From Sanghuangporus weigelae (Eukaryota > Basidiomycota > Agaricomycetes > Hymenochaetales > Hymenochaetaceae): a DNA stretch of 64,000 nucleotides. The notes under the pieces were generated by a model. The model worked only from the letters and a program-made list of their open reading frames with translations. It had not been told where the DNA came from and did not search any database. A program made the translations under genes and the position numbers. Positions 24,044 through 36,130 of the stretch are shown here, piece after piece (the first letter of the stretch is position 1; the number at the start of each line of letters is the position of its first letter). The stretch is from assembly GCA_033182465.1 (NCBI GenBank), contig CP137327.1, forward strand, positions 372,001 to 436,000. The letters are read 5' to 3'.

Positions 24044-26206
24044 CTATACTTTTTCGTCGGAACTGCTGCGCTTATCAAGTTCCATATCCACAGGGATCTC
24101 TTCGACGCTTCTATCGTTTTCTCCGGTGATCGAGGTGTCTAACATGGCTTCCCTAGCAGGGAACAGCATCGAAGCGACATAATACACAATTGACGCGGAG
24201 AAAAACTGTGAACGAAGAACGAAATCAGCCCAGCACAAGGGAAATGGAAGTGAAACAAGTTACTTACGCCAAAGAGCCAAGCGAAGTCAAATATATGAAC
24301 AATGTTACCAACTCTAATGTTTATGTTTATAGAGTGGATTAGCCCGGGCATGTTCGGCGAAATGGAGATCAGCATTGCCAAGGCCGCACGCCAGTTCTGG
24401 ATATGTGTCAGTTAGGACATAATCAGATAGCTATAAGCTTACCACTCCATAAGAATAGCGATAACGCCCGCGAGGAGAATACATTTCTGGAACGTCCACT
24501 TTCCCTCGATGAAGAAACCAGTACTGGCAAAGAATGGGCATGCAGGAGAGTAACAAATAAAGATTCGACAACTCACATCTGTAATCATTATGCCTGCGAT
24601 CGGTCCAAGGAAGACAGAATAACCACTCTGAAGAAGACATCGTCTTACTGTAGGATCGATAATAGAGCAAGGCATAAGACTTGCCATAAATGCGAGGAAT
24701 CCAGAAGCCCTGGATGAAGATTAGTGCTCGAGCGTAACGAATATATCGAGCAATGCAAGATATGTACGTAGCAAGGATTTCCCATGGGCAAAGTGCCCAA
24801 CCACCAATAATCGCACAGATGACTTGACCACGGCGTATATTAATATACTACGTCAGCCATGAGGTTAACCTCTCATCTTGGCAATTGGCACTTAGAATAA
24901 ACACAAACCTTGGGCCATAATGCAGTAATATCATTTCCGGCACTCAATGAGTTCGCGGATACGTTTGTACCAATTACGGACAGAGCAAATGCGAACGACG
25001 CGAAAAAGGCTGCGGCACGACTGTCCCACCTATCTACGAGGGTGAGCGGATCCCATAGAACAGCACCGTACAGGCTGGCTCCGGCGCTCGTTACTGCGAT
25101 GCCAATGAAGGCGGTCAATGTATGCGCCAATGGCACCACCAGGAGTTGAACGTATTGGCTGCAAGCAGACTTGTCATAATTATACAAATATGTGATATGA
25201 CGCTTGACGCACTCTTTCTCCGTTTTCGCGTACCTCTGTACAGAAAGGCGGTGTGAATCAAATCAAATGACTGGATAAACAACGTCACCTACTGTGAAGT
25301 CCAAGACATTAACAGCGAGCGTAGAAATGGTACCAGTAGAAGTGTTCATTGCGTTAAGCCAGGCCCAAATCAGGGAACTTCCCGAAAGATTTGAAGGCTG
25401 GGCAAAAAGACTTTCGTTTATAGGCACTTTCACAAAAGACCAAATCAGCATCGCTACCCAGGCGATAGGCACGATAATCCCTTTCGCGACAAAAAGCCAG
25501 CGAATCTTCTGAGGCGACACCAGCATAAATGGAAATTGGATAAGCCAGTAAATGGTATAACAAAGCATCTGTGCTGAGGTGATATTCGCCCCAGGAGATA
25601 AGTGATTGTGCATTCTTGCCAGAGATGGCCAGATTGCTTTCAACATCTTGACATTCAGAAGAAACCATCACAAAAAGATCACGATGGGTCAAATATGACT
25701 CACCTGATATATGCTTTCCCCTCCGGCATACGTTAGGATCGAATACCAGAACATTGCCAGGACAGCACGACTGATCACGCTGAAATAGCTGAACCAAAAC
25801 CCAAAGGACGATCGCATTAGGACCGGGAATGGTATGTGCAGCCTAGCTCCAATGGTACCAGTGGTGACCATAGCGGTACCAATGATGACTTGGCCAACGG
25901 CGATAGCGGAAAGCGCCTGTCTCCTGAAGGCCAATCAGCTCAAATCATAGGTTTGACTGAGGCATACCAAGAGAGCCCGGTAGCAAGCATTGTAGACGCA
26001 AGCTCCCAGACGGCAACATTGGATGCGGTACTTATCCAGTACAAAGTGAAATTCATACTCGTCCAAGTTCGCTGACCAGCAGGTACAGGATCCATATCCT
26101 TGTTACTGAGAGAACCTGAGGGAGCGAACGTCGACGGTTCGGGCTTGAGTTCCCATGTTTCGCGTTTCCCAAGCGCTTTGAGATGACTGCACAGCCCTAA
26201 AGTCAT
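24044..26206 (-). CDS. NCS1-family transporter, copy D
   Basis: Starts MTLGLCSHLKALGKRETWEL at 26206 and ends ...LDKRSSSDEKV at 24044. The full set of family blocks is present and the frame is intact: ISTASNVAVWELASTM, GARLHIPFPVLMRSSFGFW, MLVSPQKIRWLFVAKG, DFT, AYAKTEKD-equivalent RYAKTEKD, GAVLWDPLTLVDRWDSRAAA, VSANSLSAGNDITALWPK, YINIRRGQVICAIIGGW. The intron after the FLAFM segment begins GCAAGT (exon ends 24685), a GC-AG intron, where copies A and B have GTATCT and GTACGT at the same place. Substrate is unknown. The upstream neighbour SFT2 points the same way with its stop 262 bp away. Confidence 0.85.
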
Positions 26207-26467
26207 GATAGCAAGTAAAGAGTGAAGCGATGTTAGAGTGCAGGCCAAAACATTTCGAGCTTTTAAGTGCTGCATAATCAGCAGGAACGGCGGTGATAAG
26301 CAATACATAAGTCTACGTGTAACGCGATGTCGTGGGTGCACATTTCCACAGTTCAGGGAGAACCAATGGTCCTGTGTTAAACTACGGTCAATCGAAGCTC
26401 GGAAGGAAATGCGGATAACGCTGAAAATGTATATCCAGTTCTTCGCGAACCACCTATTGTACAAGAT

Positions 26468-27326
26468 TCATATCGGAAGCAGGCTTCCCGCACCACGCAG
26501 AGCCATCTGCGATCCGAAGCGTAACGTTTGCACGCCACCAGGGAAGTACGCCAGTACGTAAGCTACAAGGGCTACCACCTAAACAGGGCTCCGCGGATAA
26601 GACTGCGGATTGAATTCTAATGCGGCTTTACAACCTACCTGAACAATCGCAAAGATCAAAGAGCCGATATACGACTTGACTTGAACAGCGAAATATAATG
26701 TTAGACCCAAACTTCCGAAGTAGGCGGCCGTGAACGGTAGCCTTTCTTTTGAGAAAAGATGCTTGACATGATTTATTGGCCCAATCAAAATGGAGAACCT
26801 TAGAAAGTATAATAAATAAAGATAAATATGCATCCCGTAAGCAACTCACCCGAACATGACGAGTATACTTCCTAAGCTAAATCAATTGTGTTTAGGTCCG
26901 GATTCCGCATGACGATTGCGTGTGATCCCGCATACCTGAACGCAAGTGCGAACTTGCCTGGGCGGACGGCAAGCAAAGGCAGGGTGAAGAAAGCGACAAA
27001 GAAACAAGCTGCAGCACCAAGCAGGCAAGCACCGAACCCTAATAATCTGGCATCATTCTGAGCATCTCATAATCCGTAGCGTTAAAAAATGATTGACCAA
27101 CATACCTTTCCCATCTTGACAAAGCAAAATAGGCTTCCTCTTCATTTGACCTCTCGTTTGATCGCAGCGGAACATATGAACCACCAATGGCATTGTAAAA
27201 TCGAGAAAATGGATTGCTACCAGAGTTCGACTGCGTCTGTTGGGAGTCATCAGTATTGCCACGGGCCCAGCGAAATTGCGACAAATTGGCTCGAAAATTC
27301 TGCTCAGTTGTTGGAGTAGGGGCCAT
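26468..27326 (-). CDS. SFT2: SFT2-type vesicle transport protein
   Basis: Five exons (27326-27106, 27046-26936, 26876-26850, 26798-26639, 26578-26468) encode 209 residues. Exon 3 is only 27 nt. The cytosolic N-terminus (FRANLSQFRWARGNTDDS...) leads to four membrane helices: LLGFGACLLGAAACFFVAFF, FALAFSLGSILVMFGFSILIG, FTAAYFGSLGLTLYFAV, and IGSLIFAIVQVVALVAYVLAY. The loop PINHVKHLFSKERLPF is a strong family signature. SFT2/GOT1-like proteins act in fusion of endosome- or ER-derived vesicles with the Golgi. The protein is of normal length. It shares a 349-bp divergent promoter with the TKL-C1 kinase. Confidence 0.92.
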
Positions 27327-27675
27327 TTCAATAGTCTCGCAGAGCAATGACTGACAGTAAATGGAAAGGTCACGGCTGAGAAATGGAAAAATGTCGTATC
27401 CACTGTCTACTGTTGTCCCCGTCATCGCGCTGCTCGCCTTGTTCAATCACGTGCTAAGGCGGGCCGAGAAAGGGAAAACTCGTTCACGGCGATACGTCAC
27501 AATACGTGATGCTTCACTCCTGACGTCACACTTATGGGACGCGTCAAAAAACGACAGGAGCGTGAGGAAAGCCGCCTCCTCAATGTCACGTTAAGCCAGG
27601 TCAGCGTTGTCCAGCGCATCCTCCATTCGCTCTCATTCCACGACGAGTTGCTCCAGGATAGCTCGAGCACTCACC
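27327..27675. promoter_or_regulatory. Divergent promoter of SFT2 and TKL-C1 kinase with CRE site
   Basis: This 349-bp region contains a perfect CRE palindrome, TGACGTCA, at 27521-27528. Two further ACGT cores (TACGTCAC and TACGTGAT) lie within 30 bp. CRE/ATF-type bZIP factors bind such sites in stress and cAMP responses. Control of both genes is inference. Confidence 0.6.
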
Positions 27676-29740
27676 ATGGTTGCTTCAGATGAGCGTCCTT
27701 TTGATGTCATTCCGTTTGAGGTACACAGCGCGTTTACCTAAGTCCACCCAGTCGCTGATGATCATACAGGATATCAAGGGGAATTGGAAGAAACTGGGAT
27801 CGGGGTCGTTTGGAAACGTCTACAAAGGTCTGCAGACCCGATAGAGGCTTCAATTGGTATTGAACAAATTCAGGAAGTTACCTGGGAATCGATGTGGCAA
27901 TCAAGGAGGTATTACCATCCAACGACTATGATGTCGCTAAATACTTCGAAAGAGAGTGGAGATTGATGAAGTTAGTTAACAATCACCGGGCTGTTGTCCA
28001 TGATACTACTTTTACTTTGCAGAGAATGTCGCCATCCGAACGTAGTTCTTTATCTTGGGCTTTCCCGAGCACCAGACCCCGATGGGAGAATATTTATTAT
28101 CTCCGAATTTATTGAGAATGGTAGGTTGATTTCCGCCCATTTTCACGGCCATGCTTACATGTCACAGGGAACTTGCGCTCGTACATTCATGATAAGACTA
28201 AACCATTCCCGTGGAAGCTCCGTATATCCTTTGCGACGGACATTGCTCGCGCCCTGGCCTACTTGCATGCTCGTAAATGCCTACATCGCGACTTGAAGGG
28301 AGAAAATTTGCTCGTGACTGCAAATTGTCGTCTCAAAATTACTGATTTCGGGTTCGCGCGCATTGCAGCGCGGAATTTGGACGAAGTCAAACGGCTAACG
28401 TTCTGTGGCACGGATGCATACATGTCTCCTGAGATCCTTCTCGGGAATGCATTTGATCTACCGACGGATATCTATTCGCTTGGAATTATCCTGTGCGAGA
28501 TTGGTGCTCGAAAACTTGCTGATGATTACACGTTCAAGCGTGCGGCACCGACATTTGCTATCGATTTTTATGAAGTACGGAAGCTCGTCGGTGGAAGTCC
28601 GGGATGTCCCCCTGCATTCTTACGGCTCGCCACTGACTGTCTCTCCGATGATCCATCTCGCCGGCCAGATATAAAAACAATTCTAGCACAACTCCGTGAT
28701 GTCGAATTGGACGTCCTATCTCGGCCCGCAGAAGCAGATGATGCTCACGTTGGGAGTATTAAATTTATTGCAGGACATAAACGTCCAAGTGCAGGCCCCC
28801 GCATTCCGAGCTTCGGCATGGGTGTCGGGAAGGACATTGGACGCAACGGGCGAAGGCTGGATGACTCTACCGACGATGAAAGCAGCGATGAAGAACAGCT
28901 AATCGAAGCGATCAAGTCATTAGATGTTGACTGTAAGACTTTTCATGCAACACTGGAGCGGTTTCTAATTCTCATACGTCACAGTAGATGGCGCGAGTCA
29001 ACGCTCCCTCCTTGGCAGCACTGGAAGCAATAGCGAATATAGTACGACTGTAGTTCGCCAGCATCCAAACCAGGCTACCAACACTGTTCCTCCTTCACTT
29101 TCTTCGATTTTGACGATCCGCTCTCCCCAACCAACAGAAACTGGCCAAGCGACTTTGCCCCGTTCTGATACGATCAACTCATACGACTCTTTTCATACTG
29201 CATCATCGTCCATTTCCATCGCCGCTGCAACAGAGGGCACTTCTTATGAAACTTCGACCATCCGTGATAGTCCTCCTTCTGCGCTTATTCATCGCTTCAC
29301 TCTGATTAAACCAGGTGCTAAACGGCACGGACCCTCTACGAGTGGACGCATGGGGAGCCCTGCCAAGGGTGAGCGTGAGGAACCAAGCAGTCCAAGCGAT
29401 GTTCAAGTGTGGAGTCCCTTTGGATTCTTCTTCTCAAGCACTATAGCTGCAAAGTGCGATATATGCACGAAGAGGCTTGGTTGGAAACCCGTGCTGGAGT
29501 GTGATGATTGTGGATTGAGGCACGTTGCTTTGTATTATGAGAGAAGCTTCAGAAACTGACATGGGTTTGATGTGATGTAGGACTCATATTAAATGCGGCG
29601 AAGTTGCTCCGATGGACTGTGGACTACGTCCACCAAGACCACGCGTGCCCCAGACGTTCCTTCCGGGATCGCCCTTGTACAAATCGAAGCAAGCTGGAAA
29701 ATCCGCCACAAGTTCTCCGTCACCGTTGCCTAGACGTTAG
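27676..29740 (+). CDS. TKL-type protein kinase with C-terminal C1 zinc domain
   Basis: Seven exons (27676-27720, 27770-27827, 27874-27970, 28023-28120, 28168-28932, 28985-29519, 29581-29740) encode 585 residues. Kinase residues are complete: GSGSFGNV (25-32), Lys45 in VAIK, Glu62, HRDLKGEN (139-146) and DFG (159-161), followed by GTDAYMSPE. A disordered Ser/Thr/Pro-rich linker (about 330-490) follows. A C1-type zinc domain at 512-546 has C512-x2-C515, C527-x2-C530, His535, Cys538 and Cys546. The usual leading His of C1 is not evident. The last intron begins GC (29520-29521, GCACGT), and only that splice restores the C1 domain. The order kinase then C1 resembles LIMK/TESK-like TKL kinases. Substrates are unknown. 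Confidence 0.87.
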
Positions 29741-30176
29741 ACTGTAGTCTACCTCGCATTGAAGTTTCTCGCTTCAGCTCTACACATTATGACACTTCAC
29801 GACATTGCTACGAAATGCATTCAGTCTCTCGCATTCTCGATCTTGCTCTGTACAGGACCTTGACGTACTCATAATACCTGCTTTCGTCCTTTCGGCACCT
29901 TTCTTTTATTTCCCTTGTTCTTCGTCTTCTTTCCGTGATGTAGGGAAACCTGTAACTTGACGGTTGTTGTACTTCTTAGACCTGTAATACAAGTTAGTCA
30001 TTGCATGAACGATTGTTTTTCTTTTTTCTATGCTCGGTTCTTTAATTTCTTCCCTCAAGGGTCGGTGTGCACGTGACATTACGCGCGAATTGATCGCGCC
30101 TTCCACTTTGACGCGGCATTTCTCAACTTTCACCTTGCGCCAGCCACAGGCCAATGCTTTCGAACTGCCGAGCGCA
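29741..30176. other. Intergenic, 436 bp
   Basis: 3' flank of the TKL-C1 kinase and promoter of the importin. The importin frame could start upstream at 30030, but the leader is not family-like. Confidence 0.4.
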
Positions 30177-33100
30177 ATGCAAGCAGACTTCCTCCCCGTT
30201 CTTTCTCAAGCGGACATAGAGCAAGCCGCATTTGTGAGTTGTAACAAGAAACGTCGAGAATTTCGATTGCACTCACGCTACTCTCTGATGAACTATGCAG
30301 CTCATTCAAAGCGCGTACATACCGGGCCAAGATGTCGAAGAAGCAAGAAGAATGCAGCAGCAACTGTTCGAGATCCAGAAGAAGCCTGAGGCTTGGGGAC
30401 TTGTTTTACCGCTCCTTGATCATCCGGATCCCAATGTAGAATTCTTTGGTGCGCATACCGCACAGGTGAAGATCGTACGCGATTGGTACGCTTCACATTT
30501 ACCAAGATTTCAAGCATCTGGTTAATCTATATCAGGGACACGTTCCCTCAAGAGCAAGCTCTGCCGCTTGTCCATGTCTTGGTTGCCGCTTCCAGCCGAG
30601 TCATAGTCACCGGCAAAAGCAAGGTCACTCTCAGAAAGCTCTTTGTTGCAGTACGCGACCCTCTTTGTTATCCAAACTAGGACTACGAAATCATTGTCGA
30701 AGCAGATCAGTTCTCTTGCTCTTAAGCTCGTCCCTGGTCGGCCACCACGGTGGCCAGACTGGATTCTTTCTGTCGTGACCACTCTATCTGGTGGTGGCGG
30801 GCGTCCGGAACATATATTAGAGTTCCTCGAGATTGCGGCTGAAGAAGTGGGCTCCTCGGACTTGATATCGACCAGCAAGTATGTTTCTTCGTCCATTTCG
30901 GTTCCGTCGACATGCTGACCTATTCCAGAGCACAAATGCAACAATCATTATTAGATGCTGCGCCTCTGGTGACGGAAGCAATCACGAATACATTATTATC
31001 GCATAATGCCTCTCCGTCTGAGCGAAATGCCGCGTTCAAATGCCTTGAAGCATGGATCAATTATCTTAGAGGAGAGTGAGTACAAGTTTTCCTGAGCAAT
31101 AGCAACACTTGCCAACACTCACCGTACGCAGTGAGCTCACTTCAATCATTCCGATTCTTGTCCAACTGTTGTCAAATGAGGAGAACTTTGTGGGTGCATC
31201 CGACGTTTTGCAAGAGATCCTCAACGCTTCGTCATTCTCCGATGGGTCTGGTATCAAAATCTTAACTGAACCTATACTGGCGTTCCTCGAGACAGGCGGT
31301 CTTCCTATCATTCAACAAACCATATCTAGTGCGTAATTATCTGCCTTCCCGTTGGAACCCTCTCCTTATTGGTGGGCTGTAGCCGGCGAGGTTGATGAGG
31401 TTTCTCGGTCATTGTGCAAATTGCTTGTCTCGCTCGGCGAGCATTCCATCAGTTATATCGCTTCTCATTTATCAACTCCCCGAGTGCAGAATTTCATCCG
31501 CCTGCTTATCACGTATACTTCGCTACCAGGCTATTACGGCGTCGATGAAGAGGAAAGTGAAATGACGCTCAGTTTCTGGTACCTGCTTCAGGAGGCCTTA
31601 TGGAGCGTTGATTATGGTGTTGACGTCGCAGAAGATGCATTGGCGGAATGGGCGGAGTCCATCCAAGGAAAGAGCAGTGACGCGCGTCCGGACTATGAAG
31701 AGTTTAAAGCTCCTGACCACGGCCCGGCGCGTCCTATTTACGTCGAACTTATTCAAATATTAAGGAGGAAGGTGACCTGGCCTCGGAGATCAGAGCTAGC
31801 AAGGTGGACCGGAGGTACGTTGAAATACCATGACTTCAGGCTCATAAGTGAATCGAACCATTCGTCAGACCATATAGACAAATTTCAGGTGTAAGTCTTG
31901 TTAATGTCAACTCGGGAGATCACAACTCACAAGCTGTTAAGTTATCGAAGAGACGTTGGAGACACCTTGATAAATGCGTATGTTGAGCAAACGAGATTCA
32001 TTGCTGCTTATACTCAATACTCGATGTTATCAGGTACTATATTCTCCGAGAAGAATTATTGCGAATTTACGTCGATGAACTAATCCTTTTGATTGAAACA
32101 CGTCACCCAAATGACGGATGGGAGGTACGCTAGTCTCCCGACGTTGTAAGCGTTACATACTGAACGAAAGCAGGACGTCGAAAGTATCCTTCATTGTCTG
32201 ATGTCAGTCCAAGAAGCAGTGGTGGTTGCAGAGAATGTTGAACTCCAGCGAATGTTTGGACCTGAGATTATTGGGCGGTTACCCAGATCTGGGCAAGACC
32301 GTGTGCGAAGAACGGCACTCAGCCTAATCGGTTAGTGACCCGAACTATGACTGAGTTTCCACCTGACAGACAGTCTCTATCTCTGTTTAGGTACATATGC
32401 GACTTGGTTCACTGTGCCAGTTGACAACAGATATCTGCTTACATGTTTAAGCTACGTTGCTGAAGCACTGGATGAGCCAGCGCTATGTTTATCCGCGGCA
32501 AATGCGCTTCGAGACCTTTGCGATGCGAACCGCACAGCACTTGCACAACACATAGTGGAATTTGGACAGCTCCATGCTAGACTACCAAGCATTCCGGTGG
32601 GTAATTAACTATCACACAAGATTCGCTAATCGACTTTACACTCCATTTATTGATTGGCAGGATTCTGAAAAGGCAAAAATCGTACAGTCGATAGCCAGTG
32701 TAGTTCAGGCCTTACCGCCAGAGCAGCAGATCGAGCCCGTCGAGGTAAATAAGCTAGCTCGAGTTTATGAGCTCGAAATAAGGCATTGACTGACTTCTTA
32801 AAGTCGATCGTTGCTCCTATTGTAGAGAAATTGGCCGAGGCTTTAAGTGTGAAGGGTCCGGTTAGTTTCTTTTTTTCGATCGTTAGATCGTTACACCCTC
32901 ACTGATACTAGCCCGGAATCTGCAGTTTCAAGATGCAGCTCGCAATGTAGCAGTGCAGCAACTTCAAGCTTTAACTGGTGTTGCAAAGGGACTTACTCGA
33001 CAATCTGACATACTTTTTGCGTATGAAGACGAAGATGAGATCACGGCTACACTGGAGAAAATTGAAGCAGCGCGTAATGACTCGCGGATGGTCAACCTCC

Positions 33101-34314
33101 AGGACGGGATCATTGAAGAAATTCGGGCCGTCACATTGCAATGGTCAACAGATGCAACGACCGCAGATGTAAGGAGTTTCTCGGACTGATATTAATCCAC
33201 TAGAGTCTACTCACACTGGTCTTCAGGCGATGAGTAACTTAATTGTAGCGATCACCGCTCTTCCTGCCGACGTGACCTTGCTCAGTCTTCCGCCGGTTGT
33301 CCTTTTCGAGATTGTCTGCGTCGCGATGTTCCGGCATCAAAGTGCTATATGGCTATCACTTGCAGCGATGCTCATCCATCAGCTTGACCCTCCGTCATTG
33401 TCTTCTCTCCTATCTGAGCCGGATGATAGATCAAGAAGTACGGTCCTGATGGGGCTTCCTATCATTTACGATGCAACATTCAGAAGCTTGCAAGAGCCAG
33501 GTGCTATGGAAGCCGTGAGTCGACTTGCTCGATTTCTATATAGCTTCTTGCTTAAACTGGGATTCAATGAAGAATCCGGATATCGTCCAGGCTTTCTTCG
33601 GATGTATGGAAATGGTCGCCCAGCATTTCACGGACACTATGTTCGACATGCCTTCGAACGCAATGAACGATCTGATGGGCTTCACGATAAGGGCCTTGAG
33701 TTTACAAGAGCGATATTCTCTTGTTTCGGCTTGCAAATTCTTGGTATGCTACAGCATTGATGCTTGATTTTTGAAGAATACTAACATATGCTCATCCCTG
33801 TCAGGTATATTTAATCAGTCGGTCACTATCTTCTGCGGAACTTGAAGAAAAAGCCCGCACTTTGGTGCAGACGCGTTTCCGACCTGTCGTGAAGTCAGTT
33901 CTTTGTGGTATCGCAGGTGCTTCTCCGACGTCAACAACCCAGAATCTCGTCGATCTGTTGTTAACTCTTGTTTCTCGCTGTCTCAACGAGATGAGGGTGT
34001 GGGTACCAGAGATATTATTCTCGGTATGTATCAACCTATATCACACGATTCGGATTCACAGTGCCTGATTGGTTCATGATTCAGGAGGACTTCATTCCGA
34101 CAAAGGCGCAACGAGAAGACAAGGAAAGATTTGCGAAAGCAGTTCTCTCGTAAGTTGCGATATTTTTCCTACCTGTATCAACAACTGATGGGTCATCTAT
34201 GATGCATTAAGGTCTCGATCGACGAGAAAGATGCGAGAGGCGGCCCAGCAATTCGCGCTCGTTGCGAAGGGTCTGGAAGGTTCCAGTTTTGGCTATGCTT
34301 CTGTGACAATGTGA
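30177..34314 (+). CDS. Importin-beta family nuclear transport receptor (importin-13/Kap122-like)
   Basis: A long HEAT-repeat protein split by many short introns. First exons are 30177-30233, 30301-30485 and 30536-30650. The chosen ATG gives MQADFLPVLSQADIEQAA, then LIQSAYIPGQDVEEARRMQQQLFEIQ and AWGLVLPLLDHPDPNVEFFGAHT, the usual N-terminal importin block. Later segments include KLVPGRPPRWPDWI, AAQFALVAKGLEG and the C-terminal FIPTKAQREDKERFAKAVL. The product ends YASVTM at 34314, and length is about 1,000 residues. Such receptors carry cargo through nuclear pores under Ran-GTP control. The assignment to the importin-13/Kap122 branch rests on overall pattern and is less certain than the superfamily. 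I did not trace every central exon. Confidence 0.82.
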
Positions 34315-34841
34315 GAGGTCCTACACGCAAAAATGGTATATGACATGTTGCACAGAATACATTTTGCTATCGTGATGCTGTCTGTAGCTATAGAGAACTG
34401 TCTACACGTCTACTTATTTGATTGATTATGGATGCGTTCCAAACAAATTCTGTTGAACATTATGAGTGTAAGAAATATTGAAGGGAAATCAATGTCGATG
34501 CTGGCATTTCGCGCTGCCGCCCACCTTCACCTGTCAATCAGGGGAATGCTCACAAACACTGACACCCATAGAATGTGTCCTGCAACTCCGAGAGTGATCA
34601 TTGCATTGGAAATTGTTAAATCTTTCGTCGTCGTCATGGAAACGATGGGAATTACGCGCGTCAAGCAAATTTTCTGCTGAAGATTGGACCTGACAGGATT
34701 GAGGGCGAGAATAAGTAGAGCTTGAAACATTTGTCTTGGGGGTTCATCTGAAAACTCGCTCTCTGTAAATACTCGGCATACGCTCGTTCTACATCCTTTC
34801 ACTCTTTTATCTCTCGCCCCGCTGCTCTTGTCAAAGAAAAG
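34315..34841. other. Intergenic, 527 bp
   Basis: Promoter of the small gene at 34842. A minus-strand open frame of 178 codons crosses it and overlaps that gene antisense. It has no motif and is rejected. Confidence 0.4.
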
Positions 34842-35260
34842 ATGGCCTCCCAGCATTCCGAACAGCCTACAGCAACAGCGCCCATGTATCAGAGTAAGCT
34901 CTAGTCGAGCATCAAACTCACTTCTTGTTCCAAGTTCACAGACTGGTTCTAAGCAATTTTCGACAGTCTCTACACATACGCATACTACTTCAGCAGCAGC
35001 AGCAGCTCGTCCGAATGAGACTTTTCTGCATAAAACATCTGAGAAGGTCTTAGATAGCGCCACAGACGAAGCTGGGAAGCAAGCTGTCGACTATGCGGTC
35101 GATAACGGTCCACAGGACTTGGATGACGCCAAAGAGAAGGCAAAGGTGCGTAGGCTCGCAGATATGGCTGCAGACCGGTCCTTGATAGAGTAGAAGCTGA
35201 CAAGTGATATCCTAGGGCTTGTGGGCGAAATATTGCGGGTGCTTCTCATCCCTGTCGTAA
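34842..35260 (+). CDS. Small hypothetical protein, Ala-rich, CGCF C-terminus
   Basis: Model: exon 1 34842-34893, exon 2 34967-35144, exon 3 35216-35260. It starts MASQHSEQPTATAPMYQ, passes an alanine run (AAAAA) and the charged segment KVLDSATDEAGKQAVDYAV, and ends GLWAKYCGCFSSLS. Without the last intron the frame would stop at 35193 after DRSLIE. The spliced end is preferred because the related sequence near 35990-36090 has a donor at exactly the same place. About 91 residues. No family recognised. The hydrophilic middle looks helical and the short Trp/Cys tail could be lipidated or membrane-seeking. Confidence 0.5.
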
Positions 35261-35789
35261 ATGCAATGCTCGGGTGCGATACAGACTGAAGGTGCACCGT
35301 GTTTGGGTTTTGTGTTTTGTTTTTCTACTCTTGGGGGACCATCGCTTGATGTTTGGGGCAAAAAATGAGCAATACTGTAATGCGCTTTCAGATGAATGAG
35401 AAAGTTTCCTGGCCTGGCTATTTCGGAAATGAATCGCATATCGCCGTAGAATGCTTTCCTGAGCAACTCGAAGTGATTGGACCTCGGTGACGTTGGGCAT
35501 GTTGCCAGTCAAGAGGGAGCAGCGCATCAAGTTTCGCGAGCGTATCGGTGATACATACAAGCCATCGAGAGAAACCATAGCAATCAATGATGAGAATCAA
35601 ATCAGGAGGTTGGATGTGATGTAAATGTAAAGGTTAAAAGGTCAACGTTAAGAAGCGGCGAAAACTTTGGGAAACTGCCGTATACCTATTGAGTGGCGGG
35701 CGTACTCACAGTGCCTCACTTCAGATTGCCATAATCTAACGTCCGACATAAACTACCTCAAGAAGAAAAGACTAGCCAATACAACGCGC

Positions 35790-36130
35790 AGCCTTCAACG
35801 ACAGCTTATGCATATGTCCCAAGATCCGTCCCAAAAGGACACGCATTTAGAGCTACATATGTCTGTTGAAAGTGATTGGTCTCAGCTTATCCGCATAGCC
35901 AAACTTATCAGGTTCAAAGCATAGGACCCGTAACCCATCCGACCAACACGACTTCGCGCAAGCAAAAAGTATCGCAGGTCATTGTAGTAGATACCACCGC
36001 AAGTTTAGCCGTTGATGACACAGTAAATGTGATGGGGTATGCCGTGCATCATGACAAGCAAGATATAATGGACGACGCAAAGTCGGAGGCATTGGTAAGT
36101 CCCAAGAATATCATGGCTGTTCTTATGTGA
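35790..36130 (+). pseudogene. Diverged relative of the small gene at 34842
   Basis: The segment IVVDTTASLAVDDTVNV...HDKQDIMDDAKSEAL (about 35978-36092) aligns with KVLDSATDEAGKQAVDYAV...QDLDDAKEKAK of the upstream gene. Both are followed directly by a splice donor (GTAAGT here, GTGCGT there). The identity is low. A start and first exon are unclear; a plausible one begins at an ATG near 35808. It may be a real small gene or a decayed duplicate. Confidence 0.35.

Noticed and set aside
34527-35063. 178-codon minus-strand frame over the small gene
   Set aside because: Cys/Leu/Val-rich product of antisense GCA repeats, with better coding evidence on the plus strand.
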